Source: JBGASG01 sp046328035 (GTDB lineage: Bacteria > Cyanobacteriota > Vampirovibrionia > Obscuribacterales > Obscuribacteraceae). Taken from it: a DNA stretch of 64,000 bases. Both the position numbers and the translations under genes were made by a program. Positions 1 through 7,936 of the stretch are shown in pieces. Position 1 is the first letter of the stretch; each line of letters begins with the position of its first letter. The notes under the pieces were generated by a model that saw only the letters and a list, made by a program, of their open reading frames with translations, did no database searches and was not told the origin of the DNA. Where the stretch lies: positions 20,486 to 84,485 of the forward strand of contig JAXLXI010000020.1 in NCBI GenBank assembly GCA_046328035.1, given 5' to 3'.

Positions 1-3000
1 AGACAAGGTCGACGATGATCAGGTCGTAGTCGTTTTTCTGTGCCAGTTGCAGCGCTTCTTCAGCGGTGCGTGCACCCGTCACCTTCACCTCATCATCGCT
101 GAGAATGGTGGAGATGCTGCGCTGCTGCACATCGTTGTCTTCAACAACCAGCACGTTGCGGACGCTGCGGTCGATGAAGTTGCGCAGACGGTTGAGTCCA
201 CGCGCGATGCCGCTCTCACCAACGCTGGGATCGATGACCCCATATGCACCGAGGGTCAGCGCCAGGTTGCTGTCGCCTGCATCAGCCACCATGATGGTTG
301 GCACGCTTTCCAGGGCCCGATCATGTTTGAAGCGATCGAGCAATGTCCAGCCGTTGACCCCGACGATGCGGGCGTCGAGCACGATGGCCGCAGGTTGATA
401 CTTGCGTGTCATGGCTACGCCGACGTCGCCGCGCAGTGCGACCAGTCCCTTGAAGCCGTGCGCTCTCACCGCCTTAAGCAACGTATGGGCATATTTCTCA
501 TCGTTCTCGATGATAATCGCCACTTTGTCGTTCTTCTCGATGCGATCGCGATCGTCTTCGACGGTAGGATGAGCGAGCGCTTGCTCGACGGCCGCGGCTT
601 GCTGCTGGCTGGTGCCACTTGTGCCGCCGGCTTCGGCAACGACAGCGGATGCGACGTCGAACTCGCGTCCGGCGCGCTGGTGCTGCTGCTGCTTGAAGAG
701 CGGGGCGGCGTTGACCGGCAAGTACAGGGTGAACACGCTGCCGACATTAGGTGTCGACTCAACTGAAATTTCACCACCTAAGAGGTTGGAAATTTCCCGG
801 CTGATGGAAAGCCCCAGACCTGTACCGCCGTATTTACGGCTGGTGGTACCGTCTGCCTGCTGGAACGCTTCGAAGATGATGCGCTGCTTCTCTGGCGGTA
901 CACCGATACCGGTGTCGACCACCGAGAACGCCACCACCCGGTCGGCTTTGTTCAACGCGATGTTTTCCTGGCTCCAACCAGCGGACGCCGCGTCGATGCG
1001 CAATGTCACACTGCCTTCGTGTGTGAACTTGAAAGCGTTGGAGAGGAGGTTCTTCAAGATCTGCTGCAGACGTTTGGAGTCTGTGCGTATCTTGTCGGGC
1101 AGACTGGGATCCAGAACGATATTGAAGTCCAGATCCTTGTCGTTGGCCACCTGACGGAAGCCGCGCTCGATGCTGGTCGACAGATCCTGCAACTGGCATT
1201 CGTCGAAGTCGATTGCCATGGTTCCGGATTCGATCTTGGACAGGTCGAGAATGTCGCTGATCAATGCCAGCAAGTCAGTTCCTGCTGAGTGGATGGTGTT
1301 GGCGAATTCGACCTGTTGCCCAGATAGATTCCCTTCCGGGTTCTCAGACAGGAGCTGCGAGAGAATGAGCAGGGAGTTGAGCGGCGTGCGCAACTCGTGC
1401 GACATGTTGGCAAGAAACTCGCTCTTGTACTTGGACGTGAGAGCCAGCTGGTTTGCCTTTTCTTCCAGCGCTTGTTTTGCCAGTTCGACCTCGTGGTTTT
1501 TGAGTTCGACCTCGCTCTTTTGTTGCGCCAAAAGTTTTGCTTTCTCTTCCAGCTCTTCGTTGGTATGCCGCAGAGCATCCTGCTGTTCTTTGAGCAAGTC
1601 TTCCGACATCTTGAGAGATGCGGCTTGATCTTTGAGGCGCAGGTTGGTTTCTTTCAGTTCATCCTGTTGTCTTTGCAGTTCTTCCGCCAGTGATTGCGAT
1701 TGCGCAAGCAGCGCTTCCGTTCTCATTGTGGCGGCGATTGTGTTGAGCACGATACCGATGGTTTCGGTCAACTGATCGAGGAACTGAATATGAATGTCGT
1801 TGAACTGGTTGAATGAAGCGAGTTCGATGACTGCCTTTACCTGTCCTTCGAATACGACCGGCAGGACGATGATGTTGAGCGGTGGTGCCTCACCGAGCCC
1901 GCTGCTCACCTTGATATAGTCGCCCGGCACGTTGTTGAGGAAGATGCGTTCTTTTTCAAGGGCGCACTCGCCAACGATGCCTTCGCCCAGTCTGAATGTA
2001 TTGCCGAGATTCTTGCGCTCACGATAAGCGTAGCTTCCCAGCAATCTCAGCACCGTGTCGCCCTCTTCGTTGAGATCGGCGATGTAGAACACGCCGTGCT
2101 GCGCATCGACTAGTGGTGCCAGTTCCGACAGGATTAGTTTAGCGACTGTGAGTAAGTCTCTGTGACCTTGTAACATGGCTGTGAACTTGGCAATGTTGGT
2201 CTTCAGCCAGTCTTGCTCGGTGTTCTTCTGAGTGGTCTCTTTGAGGTTGCGGATCATCTCGTTGATGTTGTCTTTGAGAATCGCAACTTCGCCTTGCGCT
2301 TGCACCGTAATCGACCGGGTCAGGTCGCCCTGTGTCACGGCTGTTGCGACGTCTGCAATCGCGCGTACTTGTGTCGTCAGGTTGGCTGCCAGCTGGTTGA
2401 CGTTTTCCGTCAGGTCTTTCCATGTGCCTGTGGCACCGGGGACCTTCGCCTGACCGCCCAGTTTTCCTTCCACACCTACCTCACGGGCAACTGATGTCAC
2501 CTGCTCGGCAAATATGTCCAGTGTGTCGATCATCGAGTTGATCGTGTCTGCCAGTTCGGCAATTTCGCCTTTGGCTTCAACTGTCAGTTTCCTCTTCAGA
2601 TCGCCGTTAGCTACTGAAGTCACGACTCGGGAGATAGAACGCACTTGTGACGTCAGGTTGTTCGCCATAACGTTCACGTTGTCCGTCAGGTCTTTCCAGA
2701 CACCGCCGACGCCCTTCACGTCTGCCTGTCCGCCCAGTCTTCCTTCCGTACCTACTTCACGTGCAACCCGTGTCACTTCCGATGCGAACGATGACAGCTG
2801 GTCCACCATTGTATTGATTGTGTTTTTCAGCTCGGAGATTTCGCCCCGCACATCGACAGTGATCTTCTTAGATAGGTCGCCTCGGGCTACGGCTGTCGTC
2901 ACTTCCGCGATGTTGCGGACTTGTGCTGTTAAGTTGGATGCCATCTGGTTGACTGATTCGGTCAAGTCTTTCCACGTACCGGCTACACCGCGTACGTCCG

Positions 3001-6000
3001 CCTGACCGCCCAGTTTTCCTTCGGTTCCGACTTCTCTGGCGACCCGTGTCACTTCTGATGCGAACGATGACAGCTGGTCCACCATTGAGTTGATTGTGTT
3101 TTTCAGCTCTAAGATTTCGCCGCGTACATCGACTGTGATTTTCTTAGACAGGTCGCCCTTCGCAACTGCAGTCGTCACTTCCGCGATGTTACGCACTTGC
3201 GATGTGAGGTTGGACGCCATCTGGTTGACTGAGTCCGTCAGGTCTTTCCAGGTGCCGGACACGCCCCGCACATCAGCCTGACCGCCGAGCTTACCTTCCG
3301 TACCTACTTCACGAGCAACCCGGGTGACTTCAGATGCGAATGATCTGAGTTGGTCCACCATTGTATTGATCGTATTTTTCAGTTCGAGGATTTCGCCTTT
3401 GACGTCGACCACGATCTTCTTGGAGAGATCTCCGTTTGCCACCGCGGTCGTTACTTCCGCGATGTTACGCACTTGAGACGTCAGGTTGGACGCCATGACG
3501 TTTACGGAGTCTGTCAGGTCTTTCCAGGTGCCGGAGACACCGCGGACATCCGCTTGTCCGCCTAACTTCCCTTCCGTTCCTACTTCACGAGCAACCCGTG
3601 TGACTTCAGATGCGAATGATCTGAGTTGGTCCACCATTGTATTGATCGTATTTTTCAGTTCGAGAATTTCGCCTTTGACGTCGACAACGATCTTCTTAGA
3701 TAGATCGCCGTTCGCCACCGCGGTTGTCACTTCCGCGATGTTACGCACCTGAGCTGTCAGGTTGGACGCCATGAAGTTCACGGAGTCTGTCAGATCTTTC
3801 CAGGCGCCGGTCACACCGCGGACATCCGCTTGACCGCCGAGTTTTCCTTCCGTACCTACTTCACGTGCAACCCGGGTGACTTCAGATGCGAACGATCTGA
3901 GTTGGTCCACCATGGTGTTGATTGTGTTTTTCAGTTCGAGAATTTCGCCTTTGACGTCGACAACGATCTTTTTAGAGAGATCCCCGTTTGCCACCGCGGT
4001 TGTAACTTCCGCGATGTTACGCACTTGGGACGTCAGGTTGGATGCCATCTGGTTGACGGAGTCCGTCAGATCTTTCCAGACACCGGCGACGCCCTTCACG
4101 TCTGCCTGACCGCCGAGTTTTCCTTCGGTTCCGACTTCTCTGGCGACCCGTGTCACTTCCGATGCGAACGAACCGAGCTGGTCCACCATCGTATTGATTG
4201 TGTTCTTCAGTTCGAGAATCTCGCCCTTCACATCGACCGTGATTTTCTTAGATAGGTCGCCGTTTGCCACCGCGGTTGTAACTTCCGCGATGTTACGCAC
4301 CTGGGATGTGAGGTTCGACGCCATAACGTTGACGGAGTCTGTGAGGTCTTTCCACACACCGCCGACGCCCTTCACGTCTGCCTGACCGCCGAGTTTTCCT
4401 TCGGTTCCTACTTCTCTGGCGACCCGTGTCACTTCCGATGCGAACGATGACAGCTGGTCCACCATCGTGTTGATTGTCTTCTTCAGTTCGAGAATTTCGC
4501 CTTTAACGTCAACGGTGATCTTCTTGGACAGATCACCGTTAGCAACTGCGGTCGTAACTTCAGCGATGTTGCGTACTTGAGCGGTAAGGTTGGAAGCCAT
4601 AAGGTTGACGTTGTCGGTCAAGCCCTTCCAGGCGCCGGTGACGCCTTGCACTTCCGCTTGTCCGCCGAGCTTTCCTTCGGTTCCGACCTCGCGGGCGACA
4701 CGTGTCACTTCAGCCGCGAACGAACCGAGCTGGTCGACCATCGTGTTGATTGTTTTCTTGAGTTCGAGAATTTCGCCTTTGACGTCGACGGTGATCTTCT
4801 TCGACAGATCGCCTTTTGCCACCGCGGTCGTCACTTCGGCGATGTTTCTTACTTGAGCCGTCAGGTTAGATGCCATCAGGTTAACGTTGTCTGTCAGGTC
4901 TTTCCAAGCGCCGGTCACACCTTTGACGTTCGCCTGACCTCCGAGTTTTCCTTCGGTTCCGACTTCCCGGGCAACCCGTGTCACTTCCGATGCGAACGAA
5001 CCGAGCTGGTCAACCATCGAGTTAATCGTGTTCTTCAGCTCTAGAATTTCGCCCTTCACGTCGATGGTGATCTTCTTGGAGAAGTCGCCGTTCGCCACGG
5101 CGGTGGTCACCTGAGCGATGTTTCTTACCTGCGCTGTCAGGTTGGACGCCATCAAGTTGACGTTGTCCGTGAGACCCTTCCAGGCGCCTGTCAGACCTTT
5201 GACGTTAGCCTGACCGCCTAGTTTTCCTTCCGTACCTACTTCGCGGGCAACCCGGGTCACTTCGTTGGCGAACGAACCGAGCTGGTCCACCATTGTGTTA
5301 ATCGTGTTTTTCAGCTCGAGAATTTCGCCGCGCACGTCCACGGTAATCTTCTTGGACAGGTCGCCGTTCGCCACGGCGGTCGTCACTTCTGCGATGTTAC
5401 GCACCTGGTTCGTCAGGTTCGACGCCATCAGGTTTACGTTGTCGGTCACTTCCTTCCAGATGCCGGCGACGCCTCGCACGTCCGCCTGACCACCCAGTTT
5501 TCCTTCGATACCCACTTCGCGCGCCACACGCGTAACTTCGCTCGAGAAAGACGTCAGCTGCTCAACCAGCTTGTTGACTGTATTTGCTACCCGGAGAAAC
5601 TCCCCTTTGATTGGGCGCCCCTCGATTTCCAGTGCCATCGTCTGCGACAGGTCGCCGCGGGCGACGGCGCCGATCACGCGCGCCACTTCGCTGGTCGGGT
5701 GGACCAGGTCGCCGACCAGGTTATTGACTGAGTCGATGTAGATAGCCCAACTGCCGGTCGCGCCCGGCATGTTGACGCGCTGGTTGATTTTCCCTTCGCG
5801 ACCGACCGCATGCGCAACGCGGTCGATTTCTCTCGCCAGACGATCGTTCATCTCGATCAGACCATTGACTGCAAGAGCGATTTCACCGGCAACGCCCAAT
5901 TCCTTCTCGGACAGGCGGGTGGAGAAGTCGCCTCTGCGAACGGCGCGTAGAACGCCGAGCAACTCTTTGGCATGGGCGAAGTCCAGGGCAGTGGCATCCG

Positions 6001-6145
6001 CTTGGAGAACACCGGTCGCAGTAGCGGACCGCGACTTCTTGCTGCTGGTCTTCGGTTCGTCCTCGATGGCGGCAGTGGCGGCGCCGGCATCGTCTCTGGT
6101 CCGGGATGCGGCTTTTTTGGCCGCGGGCGAGGTTTGTTTCTTCAT
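1..6145 (-). CDS. Giant multi-HAMP hybrid histidine kinase (C-terminus beyond window edge)
   Basis: The start is the ATG at 6145 (MKKQTSPAAKKAA) and the frame stays open to the window edge, giving more than 2,045 residues. In order: a basic, Ala/Lys-rich head without a membrane segment; about 14 HAMP-like units of 92 residues (GDLSKKI, ELKNTINTMVDQL, VTRVAREVGTEG), roughly residues 60-1300; a GAF domain (about 1,330-1,480); a coiled coil rich in Glu, Lys and Gln; HisKA with FLANMSHELRTPLNSL; an HATPase with DTGIGVPPE and GGTGLGLSI; a degenerate receiver; and the start of a second receiver (VLVVEDNDVQQ, YDLIIVDL) at the edge. This is the Nik1-like poly-HAMP architecture of cytosolic hybrid kinases. 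Only a weak Shine-Dalgarno is visible. The array probably relays a conformational signal to the kinase core; the ligand is unknown. Confidence 0.93.
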   Translation of the reverse strand, partial: MKKQTSPAAKKAASRTRDDAGAATAAIEDEPKTSSKKSRSATATGVLQADATALDFAHAKELLGVLRAVRRGDFSTRLSEKELGVAGEIALAVNGLIEMNDRLAREIDRVAHAVGREGKINQRVNMPGATGSWAIYIDSVNNLVGDLVHPTSEVARVIGAVARGDLSQTMALEIEGRPIKGEFLRVANTVNKLVEQLTSFSSEVTRVAREVGIEGKLGGQADVRGVAGIWKEVTDNVNLMASNLTNQVRNIAEVTTAVANGDLSKKITVDVRGEILELKNTINTMVDQLGSFANEVTRVAREVGTEGKLGGQANVKGLTGAWKGLTDNVNLMASNLTAQVRNIAQVTTAVANGDFSKKITIDVKGEILELKNTINSMVDQLGSFASEVTRVAREVGTEGKLGGQANVKGVTGAWKDLTDNVNLMASNLTAQVRNIAEVTTAVAKGDLSKKITVDVKGEILELKKTINTMVDQLGSFAAEVTRVAREVGTEGKLGGQAEVQGVTGAWKGLTDNVNLMASNLTAQVRNIAEVTTAVANGDLSKKITVDVKGEILELKKTINTMVDQLSSFASEVTRVAREVGTEGKLGGQADVKGVGGVWKDLTDSVNVMASNLTSQVRNIAEVTTAVANGDLSKKITVDVKGEILELKNTINTMVDQLGSFASEVTRVAREVGTEGKLGGQADVKGVAGVWKDLTDSVNQMASNLTSQVRNIAEVTTAVANGDLSKKIVVDVKGEILELKNTINTMVDQLRSFASEVTRVAREVGTEGKLGGQADVRGVTGAWKDLTDSVNFMASNLTAQVRNIAEVTTAVANGDLSKKIVVDVKGEILELKNTINTMVDQLRSFASEVTRVAREVGTEGKLGGQADVRGVSGTWKDLTDSVNVMASNLTSQVRNIAEVTTAVANGDLSKKIVVDVKGEILELKNTINTMVDQLRSFASEVTRVAREVGTEGKLGGQADVRGVSGTWKDLTDSVNQMASNLTSQVRNIAEVTTAVAKGDLSKKITVDVRGEILELKNTINSMVDQLSSFASEVTRVAREVGTEGKLGGQADVRGVAGTWKDLTESVNQMASNLTAQVRNIAEVTTAVARGDLSKKITVDVRGEISELKNTINTMVDQLSSFASEVTRVAREVGTEGRLGGQADVKGVGGVWKDLTDNVNVMANNLTSQVRSISRVVTSVANGDLKRKLTVEAKGEIAELADTINSMIDTLDIFAEQVTSVAREVGVEGKLGGQAKVPGATGTWKDLTENVNQLAANLTTQVRAIADVATAVTQGDLTRSITVQAQGEVAILKDNINEMIRNLKETTQKNTEQDWLKTNIAKFTAMLQGHRDLLTVAKLILSELAPLVDAQHGVFYIADLNEEGDTVLRLLGSYAYRERKNLGNTFRLGEGIVGECALEKERIFLNNVPGDYIKVSSGLGEAPPLNIIVLPVVFEGQVKAVIELASFNQFNDIHIQFLDQLTETIGIVLNTIAATMRTEALLAQSQSLAEELQRQQDELKETNLRLKDQAASLKMSEDLLKEQQDALRHTNEELEEKAKLLAQQKSEVELKNHEVELAKQALEEKANQLALTSKYKSEFLANMSHELRTPLNSLLILSQLLSENPEGNLSGQQVEFANTIHSAGTDLLALISDILDLSKIESGTMAIDFDECQLQDLSTSIERGFRQVANDKDLDFNIVLDPSLPDKIRTDSKRLQQILKNLLSNAFKFTHEGSVTLRIDAASAGWSQENIALNKADRVVAFSVVDTGIGVPPEKQRIIFEAFQQADGTTSRKYGGTGLGLSISREISNLLGGEISVESTPNVGSVFTLYLPVNAAPLFKQQQHQRAGREFDVASAVVAEAGGTSGTSQQQAAAVEQALAHPTVEDDRDRIEKNDKVAIIIENDEKYAHTLLKAVRAHGFKGLVALRGDVGVAMTRKYQPAAIVLDARIVGVNGWTLLDRFKHDRALESVPTIMVADAGDSNLALTLGAYGVIDPSVGESGIARGLNRLRNFIDRSVRNVLVVEDNDVQQRSISTILSDDEVKVTGARTAEEALQLAQKNDYDLIIVDLV
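2245..5990 (-). repeat. 276-bp tandem repeat array encoding HAMP units
   Basis: The same block recurs every 276 bp. For example, the codons for MVDQL fall near 2809, 3085, 3361, 3637, 3913, 4189, 4465, 4741, 5017 and 5293. The central units are nearly identical in protein and highly similar in DNA; the outermost units (around 2250-2520 and 5560-5990) are more diverged. The multiple-of-three period keeps the frame through gain or loss of units. Copy number could therefore vary between strains and could be misassembled from short reads. Confidence 0.95.
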
Positions 6146-6937
6146 TCGTCTTACTCGACTTTCGCAAAAGCAGGAATGGCTGGCTGGCGCCAACCTTCCA
6201 TCAGTTTCCGTTTGGTCTCAAGAGGTCAGTGGGTGTTCAAATACAGTGATCTACTATTTAGGTTACCCATATGCACGTTGGAGATATGCATAGATTGCTT
6301 ATGGTTACCCCCAAAATGCATGTAACAAGTACGTTACATGTCTCATTTTCGTGACGGAAGGCGTCGCCCGTAATCTAAGCAGGGCGAGGTTTCCAATTGA
6401 CGAGCCGTTATCAAGCGGCTTCGCCTAAGCCTATGAGTTCAAGAGGAAATGGTTGGGGGGTGCTGATCGCCGCCTAGGGGAAATCAACACTTCAGTTGAT
6501 TTTCTGTTGATTTGCAGAAGTGGCGATTAGCGTGTGCAGAATTTCGCTAGTAAATGTTATGCACCATCCACGGTGGCAACTCAGCCGAGCGGCTGCCACT
6601 ATGTCTGGTGCATAACCCCGCATAGTTCACATGAAAAAGGTTTGGCAGTGTTGGGCTGCCTCTTCATCCACGATGGTTCCTGACTGAATCTATCTTCTAG
6701 ATTAGGTCGGATACCGAACCGAAGGCTAAGCCTCTACCTTTGCTTATCTTTCGAATCGGACCGGGGAATGATTTTATTATTCACGGACCCGGGGGATCGC
6801 ACAATACGGAAACTACGAAACCCTACACCCTGGCGGTAATCTCTCGGTAACAACCCGGTGGGGCTAGGGCGCCCGGCGCCTTCGAAGGGTGCGTCCGCTG
6901 CTTAGAAACGGCTTGCGGGCGGCATATAAATGAAGCT
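6146..6937. other. Gene-free region with nested inverted repeats
   Basis: No convincing ORF lies in these ~790 bases. AAATCAACA (6481-6489) is mirrored by TGTTGATTT (6505-6513). GTTATGCACCA (6556-6566) is mirrored exactly by TGGTGCATAAC (6606-6616), and inside it GTGGCA (6573-6578) pairs with TGCCAC (6594-6599), so a long two-tier hairpin can form. From about 6690 to 6905 further pairings are possible, such as CCCTA with TAGGG and GAAT with ATTC, flanking A-rich joints. It may hold a structured RNA or the leader of either flanking gene. I could not match it to a known RNA family. Confidence 0.5.
6556..6616. promoter_or_regulatory. Two-tier inverted repeat (11-bp outer stem)
   Basis: The outer arms GTTATGCACCA and TGGTGCATAAC are perfect complements. 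The inner arms GTGGCA and TGCCAC also pair, leaving a small GC-rich tip. It may be an operator or an RNA hairpin in the long leader between the divergent genes starting at 6145 (minus) and 6938 (plus). Confidence 0.55.
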
Positions 6938-7936
6938 ATGAGTACCGACAAACCCTTTCGATGGAATCTGGCGAATCGCCGCGCCCTGGACGCAATGTTC
7001 AGGACGCTCGCGCACGCGGATCTGCCGGATAAGGACAGTTATTTCTGTCAGCCTCTATTCAAGATGCACAATGAGCGCATCGAAAACACCGTCTCGGGCT
7101 TCGGGCTGGCACTGTCTCCCGAGATCATTCATACCTGCGCCCGCATCGCCGCCAGCGCGTCAGACTGTGACCTGATTTTCGTAGGGCGATCGCCGGAAAC
7201 ATTCTTCGATTATCTGAGCGGGCTGTTCTTTGACAGCAGCTGGCGCGAACGCATTATCTTGCTGCAGTTCTCCTACCGCTTCGTCGATAAGAATCGCATC
7301 AACTGGACGTTAGCCCTGCCGGCATTGCGAAACTATTTCCGCACGCTCAAGCTGGATCCCGCCAACCTCATGCGCCGCGAGCGACCGGTGGCATTCGTAG
7401 ATCTCGTGTGCTCGGGTGAGACATTCGGCAACCTGATTCATCTGCTCGCCGCGTGGGCTAAAGAAGAGGGCATTGAATGGAAATCGGTGCGCCGCAAAAT
7501 ACGGCTGCTGGGGCTCACTTCCAAATGCAAAGCCAGTCCGAAAGCGCGTCGCTGGACTGAGCAAGCCAACTGGTTGGATATGCTGGAATCGGGTTCGGTC
7601 AAGAACATCGCGATACATCCGGAACTGTGGGATTACTTCGGCAACCGCCAGCGCAAGGTGACGCCCAGCTTCCGACCGGAAAACTGGGGCAAGGACAAAG
7701 CCTATTCCCCGGCAAGAAACATTGCGTCGCTGGCTGCGTTGCGCATGGCGATCTACTGGTTTGGTCTTGGACAGCGTGCCACCAGCCGTGATGACTTTGC
7801 TTCGCTGCTTTGCGAACAGCCAGAGATGAAACGTCGAGAGCTGCGAGAAATGGTGGCGGAACTGCGCCAGACACGCCGCACTGAGAAACGCTTACGCAAG
7901 AATCGCAGCCGCTCGCTGCCCGCTTCCCTGCGCTAG
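6938..7936 (+). CDS. Unrecognised protein with a PRTase-like loop
   Basis: 332 residues with no signal peptide or membrane segment, starting MSTDKPFRWNLANRR. I do not recognise the family. Two hydrophobic strands, DLIFVGRSPETFFDYLSGL (about residues 87-105) and AFVDLVCSGETFGNLI (about 149-164), resemble the core of a phosphoribosyltransferase fold. The second is reminiscent of the PRPP loop (Asp, then Ser/Thr-Gly-x-Thr). The C-terminus is very basic (RRTEKRLRKNRSRS), suggesting contact with nucleic acid. A role in nucleotide chemistry or RNA binding is speculation. Its stop codon overlaps the stop of the convergent gene downstream: both are TAG within CTAG at 7933-7936. Confidence 0.75.
   Translation: MSTDKPFRWNLANRRALDAMFRTLAHADLPDKDSYFCQPLFKMHNERIENTVSGFGLALSPEIIHTCARIAASASDCDLIFVGRSPETFFDYLSGLFFDSSWRERIILLQFSYRFVDKNRINWTLALPALRNYFRTLKLDPANLMRRERPVAFVDLVCSGETFGNLIHLLAAWAKEEGIEWKSVRRKIRLLGLTSKCKASPKARRWTEQANWLDMLESGSVKNIAIHPELWDYFGNRQRKVTPSFRPENWGKDKAYSPARNIASLAALRMAIYWFGLGQRATSRDDFASLLCEQPEMKRRELREMVAELRQTRRTEKRLRKNRSRSLPASLR

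Noticed and set aside
2213..5489. Many medium plus-strand ORFs (for example 3830-4255, 4577-5044)
   Set aside because: They repeat every 276 bp and are antisense shadows of the HAMP array on the minus strand.
6680..6905. tmRNA, RNase P RNA or 6S RNA
   Set aside because: None of their conserved cores could be found.
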